A stretch of DNA of 64,000 nt from Bursaphelenchus xylophilus (GCA_904066235.2 CAJFCV020000004.1:496001-560000); one strand, 5' to 3'. Shown: positions 30,754-44,743, counted from the stretch's first letter. Numbers and translations: made by a program. The notes: generated by a model not told the origin, from the letters alone.

Positions 30754-31121
30754 ATGAAGCCATGTATTCCACGATTTCTTAAATTATTCCTATTTATTTT
30801 TTAACTCTAAAGCCATATCTTTACAATTGATGCCATGTCTTTCACGATATATTTGTGCCTTACTTGTTTTACCTCGAAACGGTGTTATATAGATCTCTAA
30901 CCTCATTTCTTTCACTCAAATTACGGTGTACTATACAGAACTCACTCGGTAACTACTTGCAATATCATTATTTCCCGGTCTCAAGAAAAAATGTGATTTC
31001 CTCAGGAACAAAAACAAATCCTCACGAATAAATATAATAATATGAATTTCGAATGCTCAACGTTTTTAAGATGGTTTATAACACGACAACAATATATAAA
31101 AAGATAACAAAACGAAGAACT
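30754..31121. other. Convergent 3' intergenic region
   Basis: It lies between the stop of the unknown gene (+) and the stop of the RACK1 gene (-). It is AT-rich. AATAAA-type sequence occurs near 31027 on the plus strand. No other feature was seen. Confidence 0.5.
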
Positions 31122-32384
31122 TTAAATTCCATCTTCCTTGATCCAGTCGGCGACTCCCCAGATTCTGATGGTGTTGTCGGAGTAGCCGGCGAAGAGGGTG
31201 TTTCCGTCCTGCGACCAGGCGAGCGATGTGCATTGAGGGGCGGCGCTTCCGGAGACGTCCAATTTGAGTTCGTCGAGGGTGGAACGGTGCTCCAAGTCCC
31301 AGATTCGGATGGTGGAGCCGACGGCGGCACAGAGCCAGTATCTGTTGGGGGAGAAGGTGAGGGCGTTGATGGTGTCTTGGGCGTCCAACTGGTACAAGTG
31401 CTTGTTCTCGGTGAGGTCCCACAAGTTGGCGACGCCGTCCTTTCCGCCGGACGCGCACAGGGAACCGTCGGGAGAGACGGTGGTGGCGTTGATGAACCCG
31501 GTGTGGCCAATGTGGTTGGTCTTCAGACGGCAGTTGGACAGGTTCCACACCTTCACAACCTTATCCCAACCGGCCGACACGATGGACGGGCTTGGGGAGG
31601 TGGAGGCGAAACGCACAGACGACACCCAGTGGCTGTGGCCATCGTCCTTCTCGGAGAGGGTGAGCTTGCACTGGGCGAGGGTGTTCCACAGACGGATGGT
31701 GCGGTCACGGCCTCCGGAAACGATCTGACGGTTATCGGCGGAAAAAGCGACGGAGAGGACGTCCTTGGTGTGGGCAATGAACTGACGGGAAGTCTTTCCG
31801 CTGAAAAATACTCAACAGAATCCATTTCAGCCAAAACTTCGCCAAAAATCAGATAATTTAGACCTTACACTACCCTAAACTCAAAGAAATCTCAAACAAA
31901 AAACTTACGTGTTCAAATCCCAAAGACGGAGAGTTCTGTCCCATGATCCGGTAAGGGCAAAGTGTCCATCGTGGGAGAGGGCAACATCGGAAACAAAGTG
32001 ACCGTGACCGAGGAGAGATTTCAGAGGACGGCCTCCGGTGATCTCATCTCCAAAGGAATGAAGGTCCCAAACGAGCACGGACTTGTCTGAAAAGAAAGGA
32101 ATTAGATTCCAGCATGTCCGTAAAGACAAATCTCGGCTAATATTCGACGAAATTTTTCTACATCATGGTGAATATCAAAAATATGAATTTGGGCCATTCA
32201 TTAACTCCAAATCGTTCTTATCCTAAAACCCAACAAAAAATCGCAAAAACATACCACGGGAAGATGAAATAAGGGTGTTGGCGTTGGATGGGGAGGTGGC
32301 CAATTGAGTGATGGCACCGTTGTGACCTTCCAACTTTCCGCGTAGGCTCAGGGCGGCTTTTTTGGTGATTGTTTCTCCTTCCAT
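31122..32384 (-). CDS. rack-1: RACK1, ribosome-associated WD40 scaffold (328 aa)
   Basis: Exons on the minus strand are 32384-32255, 32086-31909 and 31800-31122 (987 bp). It is a seven-bladed WD40 protein of the usual RACK1 length. Diagnostic segments are [80 protein letters not shown] and [24 protein letters not shown]1 binds the head of the 40S ribosomal subunit and docks kinases such as PKC. Exon 3 is notably GC-rich, as expected for a highly expressed gene. An acceptor (TGCTTTTAG) lies about 25 bases upstream of the ATG (32409), a likely trans-splice site. Confidence is very high. Confidence 0.98.
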
Positions 32385-32408
32385 ATTGGTTGAGACTATG
32401 GGTAAACC

Positions 32409-33076
32409 CTAAAAGCAGAAACTCTGTAAAAATTACATCAAAAATCGATTCAATATGTAAAAATAGCACGGACGTAGGATGGAGAAGATAAAATAAATGT
32501 AAAATCCATGAAAACTTATCAAAAACTTGGATAAACTTGACTAAAATACGCAAAAATCCCAAGAAAAAATTTTTCGAGGAACGACAAAAAACCTTTTTGC
32601 CTAAAATAAAGCGTTTCGAGACTCAGCACAGGCAAACTGATCTTGGCGTTCTGTTGCAAGTAGTTTTTTCTCGAGAATTTTTAGCGGAGGACGGCAATTG
32701 ACGTTGCAACTTACTACAACGCGTTGTAGTAAGTCGAATATAGGCCTAGAACATCATAAAATGTGGAATTCGACTGGTTTTGACATCTTTTTTGACAAGT
32801 GCAATATCTAGATGTTGTTCATGGTGAAATTTACTGATTTTCTTCCTAATTTCCTCAGAAAATGCGGTGACTTCTTTGATTTCATGATAGTACTGTCCAT
32901 TCTATGTTGAAACATATCGAGAACATGCTTCTTTTCACAAAAATATCCTAAAAATTCATCAAAAATCCTCAAAACACCTGTTTGGCGAACAACAATATCA
33001 AAATTACACAAACATAACTTTATCCTAGTCCTTTAGACAATATAAAGAGATATAGAGAGGTCTAATGAGTGCCATT
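32409..33076. other. Intergenic region between DLD 3' end and RACK1
   Basis: AT-rich, unique-looking sequence with no supported gene. It contains the upstream region of RACK1 (adjacent to the trans-splice acceptor) and the 3' flank of the dehydrogenase gene. A short inverted motif, CAACGCGTTGTAGTAAG with TTACTACAACG, lies at about 32710-32735. Confidence 0.5.
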
Positions 33077-35500
<2,424 letters not shown>

Positions 35501-35941
35501 CTTCGACTGCAAGGACCGACAGGAATACCCACTGAAAAGACAAGATTGTAAAAAAACAAACAAATTTCGCGAATTCTCAACTCGTTTAAAAAGACAAAGG
35601 ACGTCATTGTAAAACTATCAGTGATAACAACAGTCAATCACACGATTCCTAGAAAGAGATACTATAATTTAGGCTAAAGAAATACCAGAAACTATATAAT
35701 ATAATTTCAAAATACTACACGATCGGAGATCACAACCACGACGGTCCAATCAATCTAGACACGGGCATTCCCGTTCGTCTTCAAGCATGGCAAGATCGAG
35801 AAAAAACAAAAAGGTCCTCATAATCAATGCGCAATTTTTGGCACTTCGCACCGATAGATCTGTGGCATTTCGTCGTATCCCGAAAAATATTTTCTATAAA
35901 ATCTCTCGGAAGTTTGTTCTTGTTGATCTGTGGCTCCTACC
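35501..35941. promoter_or_regulatory. Divergent promoter region, DLD and RPC8
   Basis: These 441 bases separate the starts of two divergently transcribed housekeeping genes and probably contain both promoters. The sequence is AT-rich at the DLD side and more mixed at 35720-35810. No specific factor site was assigned. Confidence 0.5.
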
Positions 35942-36929
35942 ATGTTTGTTTTATCCAAATTCAAGTACACAGCAAAGATATTGCCGCTGCATTTGGGCGA
36001 GGACTTTTTAAGCACGTTGATCAAACGGATTGATGCCGATTTCGCAAATTATGTAAGTGGCGTTCTTTATTTTTGTGTTCAATATTTAGATAATGACTTG
36101 TTCTTTCTATTGCGAACGAAAAATGTTTCCAACAAAGCTGTTTTGACGCTTTTTTGTCGACATTATTCATAGCACCTATCTAAAATAATGTTTTAACCCC
36201 TTTCTCTCAGGTAATCATCGATGTTGGACTATGCTTGAGTTTCTACGACTTCCAAAGCATCGGAGCGTCTTATCTGATGGCCGGCGATGCCTCAAGCTAT
36301 ACTCCAGTTGAATTCCGGTACTTGGTTTTCCAGCCCTTCCGAGGTGAAGTGATCCAAGCAACAATTTCGTCATGCACAACAGATGGTGTGAAACTTACAA
36401 TGGACTTCTTCAGTGATATATTTGTGACTCCAGACAACCTTCCGGAGGTCTCTAAATTGTAAGTTGGTTCGATTTTTATAATCTTGTTTTAGTGATGAGA
36501 AGGAGCAAGTTTGGATATGGGAATTCCAATCGGAGGAAGGAGGGGATCCCGTCAAATTCTACATGGAGCCGGGGAAGACTGTAAAGTATGTTTTTCATTA
36601 TATTTTTTTGAAATTTAGAGATGAATTTTGCAAAATACGACTGTTTTTTCTGAAACAGCTACTTTTTGGTGGATTTTTTGAATTTTTGCCAATTATGGAT
36701 AAATTATTGGCTGTAACTTTTCGAAAACGTAATTTTTTGTCAAAATCAACTGTGCGGTTGTAGATTCCGAGTCACAGACATCAAATATCGAAGTGTTCAG
36801 CCAGGAGCATCGTCCGAAGTCAAGGTGATGGAGATCACCGGAACAATGTCAGAACATGGTCTAGGCTGTGTGGACTGGTGGGCGCAGCCCGCAGAGCCCG
36901 AAGATGACGCCGAACCTGCCGAATCATAG
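35942..36929 (+). CDS. RNA polymerase III subunit RPC8 (POLR3H/Rpc25), 205 aa
   Basis: Exons are 35942-36052, 36211-36458, 36493-36585 and 36764-36929 (618 bp, frame continuous). The length is close to that of human POLR3H. The N-terminal Rpb7-type fold is MFVLSKFKYTAKILPLHLGE with VGLCLSFYDFQSIGASYLMA and GDASSYTPVEFRYLVFQPF. The S1/OB domain follows, with GEVIQATISSCTTDGVKLTM, FFSDIFVTPDNLP and EQVWIWEF. The C-terminal GTMSEHGLGCVDWW matches the family end (SEPGLGLLSWW), after which an acidic tail is added. With RPC9 it forms the stalk of Pol III, which helps initiation on tRNA and 5S genes. Introns 2 and 1 are 34 and 158 bp. Confidence 0.95.
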
Positions 36930-37474
36930 CCATTTTTCAATTGAAAATTTAATTTTTACCTCTTTGTTACTTGTTGATTTGTTGTTGTTGAGATGTATAA
37001 AAAATAAGAAAAATTCGCCCGAAATGATCGCTGTGACGCCCTGTCCAGCTGTCAAGTAGACCCCCTGGACCCTCGCGTTCACACGTCCTCATAACTCAAA
37101 TCACTAATGAGAACACTTTTTGCCGCAGGGCGGGACCCATAAACCCGTCTGAACGGGAAAGTTTATGTGATTTTGGAGGCCGGAACTTCCGGCAGGCTCA
37201 TTTCGGAGAATTTTAGACAATTTTAAAACTTAATTGGGTCTTCAAGTTGATAGAAGTTTCGATTGTAATGATTTTAAGGGTCATTTTGATAATGAATTAC
37301 ACTTTTATTTGGCCAATTCCAATTATTTTTGTTTATTTCGGCCGATAATTATTGTTTGTTCCAAAGATTAGAGCCTTTTTTATGGTTTGTTTGCAAAAAT
37401 AATTAGCACAAAAAAATTTTTTATACAAAATTTGATCAAATCCTTTTTTTCATAAAGTCTGGAGTGATTTCGGT
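36930..37474. other. 3' flank of RPC8
   Basis: AT-rich sequence with no gene. A moderately GC-rich patch at 37030-37200 (GTGACGCCCTGTCCAGCTGT, then 'GGAGGCCGGAACTTCCGGC' with a short inverted GCCGGAACTTCCGGC) has no assigned function. Confidence 0.5.
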
Positions 37475-38730
37475 GACGTGCACTGTGCGAAAACAAAAGT
37501 TCACTTTGCACTGTGCAATTTCTCGCTTTTTGCACCGTGCAATAAGCTTTTTGGGTTGTCGCTCACACCTTGACTTTTTTTTTGCACCATGCAAGTCGCC
37601 AAAATAATTTTCGCGACATGCACTGTGCGAAAACAAAAGTTCACTTTGCACTGTGCAATCTACTAGTCGCGCCATAAAGTCCTGACACATTTTGCACCGT
37701 GCGAAAGTTCGGGGTTTGGACGTCGCGCCCCCAAATTCATTTTGCACCGTGCATTCTTCTTTCATTTCATCCGCACTGTGCATCTTTTCGCATTTGTCGC
37801 CGCGATTTCCCCTTTTTGCACTAGCGACTTGCAAAACCCGAACTTTCGCACTGTGCATTCTTCTTTCATTTCGCATTTGTCGCCGCAATTTCCCGTTTTT
37901 GCACTAGCGACATGCACTTTTGCGCGCGACGAACCCGAATTTGGGGGCGCGACGTCCAAACCCCGAACTTTCGCACGGTGCAAAATGTGTCAGGACTTTA
38001 TGTCGCGACTAGTATATATTGCTTTTCGCACCGTGCAATGAGCTTTCCGGGTTGTCGCTTGACTTTTTTTGCACAGTGCAAGTCACCGGAATGATTTTCG
38101 CGACATGCACGAAAACTTTGTGCGAAAACAAAATTTCACTTTGCACTGTGCAATCTATTGCTTTTCGCACCGTGCAATGAGCTTTCTGGGTTGTCGCTTG
38201 ACTTTTTTTGCACAGTGCAAGTCACCGGATTGATTTTCGCGACATGCACTGTGCGAAAACAAAAGTTTCCTCTGCACAGTGCAATTTGTTTTCCTCTGCA
38301 CCGTGCAATCCGTTCGCAAGTCGCCAGAATGATTTTCGCGACATGCACTGTGCGAAAACAAAATTTCACTATGCACTGTGCAATCTCTTGCGTTTCGCAC
38401 CGTGCAATAAGCTTTTTGGGTTGTCGCTCGCACCTTGACTTTTTCTGCACAGTGCAAGTCGCTGGAGTGCACTGTGCGAAAACAAAATTTCACTTTGCAC
38501 TGTGCAATTTCTTGCTTTTTGCACCGTGCAATAAGTTTTCTGGGCTGTCGCTTGACTTTTTTTGCACAGTGCAAGTCGCTGGAGAGATTGATTTTCGCGA
38601 CATGCACTGTGCGAAAACAAAATTTCACTTTGCACTGTGCAATTTTCGGCTATTTGCACCGTGCAACAAGCCTTTTGGGTTGTCGCCTCTGAGTTTTTTT
38701 GCACGGTGCGTGTCGCAAAAATGCCCGTCA
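37475..38730. repeat. GCAC-N-GTGC satellite, roughly 100-140-bp units
   Basis: A degenerate tandem repeat. Each unit holds four boxes in a fixed order: TGCACTGTGCG followed by AAAACAAAA, TGCACTGTGCA, TGCACCGTGCA and TGCACAGTGCA. The spacers include GGGTTGTCGCT and GATTTTCGCGACA. 'GCGAAAACAAAA' marks the unit at about 37487, 37628, 38110, 38252, 38351, 38475 and 38608. The stretch 37680-38010 has a local inverted duplication. Open frames (HCAKTK.., FRTVHV..) are repeat artefacts. Confidence 0.93.
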
Positions 38731-38789
38731 AAAAATTTTCGCCCACGCTTTGCAAAAAAAAAAAATTAAAATTTTGTGTTGCCAAAAAA

Positions 38790-40845
38790 ACTTTTTTTTT
38801 CGAAAATTTGCACAGTGCAAAAAAAGTTACCCACTGCACTGTGCAAAATTTCACTTTGCACTGTGCGAAATTTTCATCTCCTTGCACAGTGCAAAAAATT
38901 CGAATTTTTTTGGGAACAAAAAGTAAGATTTTTTGAGTCAAAAAAATTCCAAAATTTTGTACAGTGCAAATTTTTTTCTAGATTACTGTAGCAAAAAATT
39001 TTTATAAGTCAAAAAAAAGTTTCAATAATTTTTGCACAGTGCAAAAAATGTTGCCCATTGCACTGTGCAGCGCCATTTTTGCCTTATTTTTGGCGTTGCA
39101 CAGTGCGAAATTTTGATCTCTTCGCACTGTGCGAAAAATTCGAAATTTTCTGAAAATATAAAATAAGCTTTTTTTGAGAAAATTTGAGTGTCTCGCCTCC
39201 AGGGGATTTCTTTTTCGTTGCGCTTCAGTCGTTTTTAAAACTTTTTCTGCAACATTTTTACTGTCAAAACAACAATTTTTCTTCCCCTATCTTTACTGCG
39301 TGGCCTGCTAGAAAACAATTTTTATAGTAATAATAAAAATGCTGCAACAATCTCCCACCGAAATGCAGAGAACTCTTTCGTACTCTTTTTATAGTGTAAA
39401 AGATCTTTTACACTTTACAAAAAGCCAGTAATCTTTAAACTGATGTCCATTTCCGCTCCACCTCGAACGGAAATGTAATAAAAAAATCCCAGCTTTCGTT
39501 GGGGCAAGGTCATTCGTTGTAAAGCTGGAGGCCGTTACAATTACTTTTCACTCGTCCATTTTATTTGATCCTTCCGTTTTTAAAAGATTCCTCAAGGGCG
39601 AATGAGACAATTCGGCGGACGTTGCAGACGTTTTTTGGGCTGCGGAGTTGGAGTGTTTGAAAAAAATTTGGGAACTTCGGAAATTTTGGAGCTAAAATTT
39701 TATGTGTTACTGTAACGAGAAATTTTTTAGTCAACAAAAGTTTTTCAATTTTTTCGCACAGTGCAAAAAATGTGACCCACTGCACTGTGCAGCGCCATTT
39801 TTGCTCTATTTTTGGCTCTGCACTGTGCAAAATTTTAATCTCCTTGCACAGTGCGAAAAAATAAAAATTTTCTGAGAGTAGAAAACAAGATTTTTTGAGT
39901 CCAAAAGAATTCCAAAATTTGGCACAGTGCAAATTTTTTTTCTAGATTACTGTAGCAAAAAATTTTTTAAAGTCAAAAAAAGTTTCACTAATTTTTGCAC
40001 AGTGCAAAAAAATTTTCTCACTGCACTGTGCAGCGCCATTTTTGCTCTATTTTTGGCTTTGCACAGTGCAAAATTTTCACCTCCTTGCACCGTGCGAAAA
40101 ATTCGAATTTTTTTGGGAACAAAAAGTAAGATTTTTGAGTCAAAAAAATTCCAAAATTTGGCACAGTGCAAATTTTTTTTCTAGATTACTGTAGCAAAAA
40201 TTTTTTAAAGTCGAAAAAAATTTCCAAATTTTTGCACAGTGCAAAAAATGTTGCTCACTGCACTGTGCAGCGCCATTTTTGTTCTATTTTTGGCTCTGCA
40301 CGGTGCAAAATTTTGTCTTCATTGCACTGTGCGAAAAAAATCAAAATTTTCTGAGAGTAGCAAATAAGATTTTTTGAGTCCAAAAAAATTCCAAAATTTT
40401 GCACAGTGCAAATTTTTTCTAGATTACTGTAGCAAAAAAATTTTTTAAAGTCAAAAAAAAATTTCCAAATTTTTACACAGTGCAAAGAAATTTTCTCACT
40501 GCACTGTGCAGCGCCATTTTTGCCTTATTTTTGGCTTTGCACTGTGCAAAATTTTGTCCTCATTGCACTGTGCAAAAAAATCAAAATTTTCTGAGAGTAG
40601 AAAACAAGATTTTTTGAGTCCAAAAGAATTCCAAAATTTGGCACAGTGCAAATTTTTTCTTGATTACTGTATCGAAAAACTTTTTTGAAGTCGAAAAAAA
40701 ATTTCCAAATTTTTGCACAGTGCAAAAAATGTTGCTTACTGCACTGTGCAGCGCCATTTTTGCCTTATTTTTGGCTTTGCACAGTGCGAAATTTTTATCT
40801 GTTTGCACCGTGCGAAAAACTGAGGTGCCAATGACGTTTTTCAAA
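38790..40845. repeat. GCAC-N-GTGC satellite, regular 240-bp units
   Basis: The marker CAGCGCCATTTTTG occurs at about 39067, 39791, 40031, 40270, 40511 and 40751, giving spacings of 239-241 bp for the last five. Each unit has about five boxes (TGGCACAGTGCAAA, TTTGCACAGTGCAAA, CTGCACTGTGCAGCG, TTTGCACAGTGC, TTGCACNGTGC) and the segment TCTAGATTACTGTAGCAAAA. An unrelated segment interrupts the array at about 39180-39690. The array ends just before the start of the GILT gene. Confidence 0.95.
39180..39690. other. Non-satellite insert within the 240-bp array
   Basis: About 500 bp without GCAC boxes separates the first unit from the rest of the array. It contains short inverted motifs (GTGTAAAAGATCTTTTACAC near 39396) but no gene or recognised repeat family. 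It may be an insertion or an older flank. Confidence 0.6.
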
Positions 40846-40866
40846 AAAAATTTTTTCAGGTGAAAA

Positions 40867-42784
40867 ATGAAGTTGCTTGTTCTCATCACCGTTTTTTGTT
40901 TCTACATATCCACTACCACTTCCGTCTTGCCGGACTGCGGCCGGATCCCGCCAAATTTCTGGTGTAAAAACATGCAGATTGCCACACATTGCGGGGTGGC
41001 GGCGGCTTGTCAACGATACAATCAGCTGAGTGCGAATCGAAAAGTTCACATTCAAATCATCATGGAGTCGTTGTGTCCGTTCTGTCAACGGTTTATTGTC
41101 GACAAATTTTACCACGATGTGTACTTGAAGTTCCGAGGATATGTTGATGTGGAGTTGGTCCCTTACGGAAATGCCGAGCGAAATGTGAGTGGAAAATGGG
41201 CGTTTATAGTGTTTTCAGAAAGTGCGTAGACTTTTTTCGGCCTCTTTTCCGCACAGTGCAAACGACTTTTTTGTGGTTTGCACGGTGCGAAAGAGAAAAA
41301 AATGCACCGTGCACAAAAACTCTCCATTTTTTTGCACTGTGCGTTGGCGACAAGCGTGGGAAAAAGTTCAAGATGCACTGTGCAAACGAACTTTGTTTGC
41401 ACGGTGCGAAAGAGAAAAAAAATGCACTGTGCGCTGGCGACAAGCGTGGGAAAAAGTTCAAATTGCACTTTTTTTTCTCAGTGCAAAATGTTTTCGAAAA
41501 GGATCGCGTCGCGCGAGGAACAGAGAACTTGCACGGTGCGGTGCGAAAAAAGGCCGATTGCCCTGTGCACATTTTTGAGCAAATCGCAGCGACGCAGTTG
41601 AGAAAAGCTTACGTCGCAGCGATATTTCAAACGCACAGTGCAACACCAAAAAAAGATGAGTGCACGGTGCAAAAAATCGTTGGATTTTTGTGCACAGTGC
41701 GGACCGCGACGACACAAAATGAAATTGCACAGTGCAAAATGTTTCGAAAAGGATGAATTCCATCGATTGCGACCCAAAATGGGGTAAAGCGACCCCGGGG
41801 TGAAAATTCCTTGACTTTTTTCGGGAAAAACTTGCCTTAGGGGTTTTCGAGGGTGCTGATTTCGAAAATGATGTTCATTTTTTCTGAAACTTACTAGTTT
41901 TCCTTAAGCAGTAGTGTTAAAAAGCAATTTTTTGAAATTTTTCCAAAAATACTCGATTTAGGGGTTTTCGAGGGTGCTGATTTCGAATATCGGGTTTATT
42001 TTTTCTGAAGATTACTAGTTTTCCTTAAGCAGTAGTGTTAAAAAGTAATTTTTTGAAATTTTTTCAAAAATACTGCTTAAGGAAAACTAGTAAGTTTCAG
42101 AAAAAATGAGCATTGTTTTCGAAATCAGCACCCTCGAAAACCCCTAAAGCAAGTTTTTCCCGAAAAAAATCAAAGAATTTTCACCCTGGGGTCGCTTTAC
42201 CCCATTTTGGGTCGCAATCGATGCGGGGTCGCAATCGAAGGTTTCCAAAAGGATCGCGTCGCTCAGCATGCACTGTGCGGTGCGACAAAAGGCCGAAAAA
42301 GGTCTACGCTCTTTCTGGAACGACCAGTACGAATAAAAGCCCTCTAAAACCCCAATTCCAGGGCATGTCGATCAGCTGTCAGCACGGTGAGAAGGAGTGC
42401 GAGATCAACACCTTCTTCTCCTGCGCGCAACAGCACGTGAATCCCCCGTTCGACTTTGTCTATTGCATCGAACGAGAGCTGAAGAATTTTAGCACTTTCG
42501 AAGTGGCGAAGACCCGTTGCTATCGGGAGCGGAATGTGCCGGTCGCCACACAGAGCCGTCTGCAATCCTGCACGTACGGCAACGAGGGCCGACAACTGCA
42601 GCTGCAGGCGGCGCGCATCACCGAAGCCGAGTTCCCGGAGCTGCATTTGACCGTCCCCTACACCATTATTAATAATGTGAGCCTGGTCAGCGCGCAGCAT
42701 ATGCGCTCGAATTTGGGCCTCATGATTTGCGACTGGTATGTGGGCAGGAATTTTGTGCCGCCACCCTGCAAGGAGTTGAGTTAA
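40867..42784 (+). CDS. GILT-type lysosomal thiol reductase (246 aa)
   Basis: Two exons, 40867-41184 and 42362-42784 (741 bp). It has a signal peptide (MKLLVLITVFCFYISTTTS). The active-site CxxC is ESLCPFC (Cys70/Cys73) in the strand IQIIMESLCPFCQRFI. The GILT signature CQHGEKECEINTFFSC begins at Cys112. The family (gamma-interferon-inducible lysosomal thiol reductase) reduces disulfides at acidic pH in lysosomes or after secretion; nematodes have several members. An acceptor (TTTTTTCAG) at 40859 lies 7 bases before the ATG, so a trans-spliced leader is likely. A polyadenylation signal AATAAA lies at 42812. The 1.2-kb intron holds GCAC boxes and a palindromic element. Confidence 0.95.
41240..41730. 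repeat. GCAC-N-GTGC box cluster in the GILT intron
   Basis: About seventeen boxes occur, partly in the unit with spacer GTTGGCGACAAGCGTGGGAA that also occurs at 29930-30380. The remainder have unrelated spacers. Two further box-like sites lie near 42270 and two at 43053-43092 beyond the gene. Confidence 0.9.
41761..42223. repeat. Palindromic element in the GILT intron
   Basis: The ends are inverted repeats of ATCGATTGCGACCCAAAATG continuing through GGGTAAAGCGACCCC. Arms extend about 130 bp. The left part holds a tandem duplication of GGGGTTTTCGAGGGTGCTGA with a TTCCTTAAGCAGTAGTG segment. No coding capacity was seen. Confidence 0.85.
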
Positions 42785-43159
42785 TGTACAGAAATACGAT
42801 GATTTTGAGTGAATAAAGTGCCAAAGATATCTGTCATTATTTTGAATCAATGTAGAGGCTATTCAAAGCTTCAAAATTCAAGTTCAACAAAAGCAAAAAA
42901 ATCAAAAAAAAATCGAAATTTAATTTTTGCATTAAAAAATCGCTGACTTTAAACCAGCAATTAGATGTATTAGAGCCAATTGGTAGTTTAGCAACACCTT
43001 TTTCATTCAATAGACTACAATTTTGACACTTTTTCAGCAAAAATTTAGATCACTGCACGGTGCAAGAACCCAAATTTCGATTGCACAGTGCAAAAAAATT
43101 TATTAATAAAAGTCGGCCAAATTTCCCAAAAATTATGTTCAAAGTTGTTTACCTCCTCT
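42785..43159. other. 3' flank of GILT
   Basis: AT-rich. It contains the AATAAA signal and two GCAC boxes (43053, 43083). No gene was seen. Confidence 0.5.
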
Positions 43160-43883
43160 CCAGCAGTCATGAACAGGCCATTTCTGGCAGCCGAACATCA
43201 CAAACCCCTCGAAAAAATCTTTCTTTTTTTTGGTGATTTTCAAGCGAAATTTCTCGACCATTTTCGACCAAAACCCCGGTTTTCGAGGGTGAACTTTAAA
43301 AGCTTGTGGCAACCTCAGTTTGCCTTTTTAAAATCTAGATATTTCGTAGACAAAAGTTGATGTCGCTTACAAATACATATTCCAAAAACGAAGTCCATGC
43401 GCCACCCCTGTCGGAAGTTATAGCCTCCGACTTTCCTTCTCGTTTTTTGTAAGACCACCTAAAACAATATAAAATTTCTCTCCTAAAATCTTCTCAAAAT
43501 CAATTTCACATTGTCAGAAATAAATTATCACACTCCAAACATACTAATGACAGTATTTTAATCAAAAACAAACACTAATTTTACATTGTTTTGTCCATCA
43601 ATGACCAAATCAAGGTTAGTCTCGAAAACATCTAAAAATCCTCTTTTCAGTTCCAGATAACCACTCCAAGCCTCTATCACTTCCTCTTGCCTCATTTCCA
43701 TTCCAAAAATCTTCTCCAACTTACCCATAACAAAGAGTATAAGCATAAAATCCCATCATGGCAATGCACTTCATGACCAGGCCGGTCTGACTGAACCTGG
43801 CGGCGATCACAAACGTCAACATGGACAGAATCGAGAAGAACCCGCTCCAGAGGATCAATCGGCGTCGGGAAACATGCGACATT
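43160..43883 (-). pseudogene. Inverted copy of sugar-transporter exon 4 end plus intron
   Basis: Read on the minus strand, 43883-43728 nearly matches the 3' part of exon 4 of the transporter at 52673-52830, beginning [20 protein letters not shown] and ending [12 protein letters not shown] at the same donor GTAAGT. About five base differences are visible; one changes Tyr to Cys (MKYIAMM to MKCIAMM). The homology runs on through the start of the intron (about 43390-43727) into family G repeat sequence. No other exons are present, so it is a captured fragment and not a gene. Confidence 0.88.
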
Positions 43884-44743
43884 TTGATGTCGTCGACATC
43901 AAAAATGCATGATGTTTTATTTTGATGAATTTGAATTTGATGTTTTTTCTTTCAGTGTACTTCTTTCCTTCACGTTTCTTGAAAAACCTTTTAGGTGACT
44001 AACAAACAAGATGTTGGGGAGTATGTGGTTTGAAGCTCTCTCTAGAGCACATCAAAAAAATTGTGGTATTGCCAAAGTTTTCGACAAAAAAATCCAGAAA
44101 ATCCAAATAGCGCCTTGCAAAAGTTTCAAACTTAAGTTTTTTTGTGGGTACTCCAGGCAGTACTTCCAGCCATATATGGACGTAATTTATATATATGGTA
44201 TACCACTGACACATGTTAAACCGGTGTCATCATGACACATTTTCTGGAAACACCAAGATTTCAAGATTTTCAAATAATTTGAATACATCGGAAGAGAGCC
44301 ACCGTTCGTTGAACACACCATTGATTACCGGATAAAGTTTATTTTTGATCGAAAAAAAAAACAATACCGGTTCCGCGGTAACTACTCCATTTCCATGACG
44401 CTCACATTTTCGCAGTCATTTGTCATCCCTTCGATTATTTTTCGATCGGGGATTCCCCTGCCTCGTGATCATGTCAAGTGATTTAGTTCAAGTGTTTGGA
44501 AATGGAATTCAAATCCAGTCGACGGTCAGTTGGTCAGCAGAGAGCTAATCCGAGAAATGGAAGAATCGCGAAGCCCGGGAAACCCCGAGAATTTTTTTTC
44601 TGTCCCTTGAGTGGACGGAAAAACGTGATTTTTGGAGGTGGTCTGCTGAGTACAGTAATCTCTGTAAACAAAAGTAAAAATTTCAGAAAAAAATTGTTTT
44701 TTGCCAAAAAGTCTTGTTTCTTTCTAATTTTAAAAGACGTGAA
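43884..44743. other. Non-coding stretch with one weak exon candidate
   Basis: No supported gene. A GC-richer patch at 44380-44610 contains an open frame (MEFKSSRRSVGQQRANPRNG, start 44502) that could be a first exon, but no donor or partner exon was convincing. A short CTGGAGTACCCACAAAAA-type region at 44100-44160 is unique in the window. Confidence 0.4.

Noticed and set aside
31053..31856. 267-aa plus-strand frame opposite RACK1
   Set aside because: Antisense of a GC-rich, strongly coding exon; Gly/Val/Glu bias is as expected for an antisense shadow.
35824..36024. Minus-strand ORF overlapping RPC8 exon 1
   Set aside because: It is a shadow of the RPC8 coding frame and lies in the divergent promoter; no motifs.
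37436..41777. Open frames of 100-200 aa on both strands across the GCAC satellites
   Set aside because: Every frame is explained by the repeat units; the same peptide words appear in all frames and orientations.
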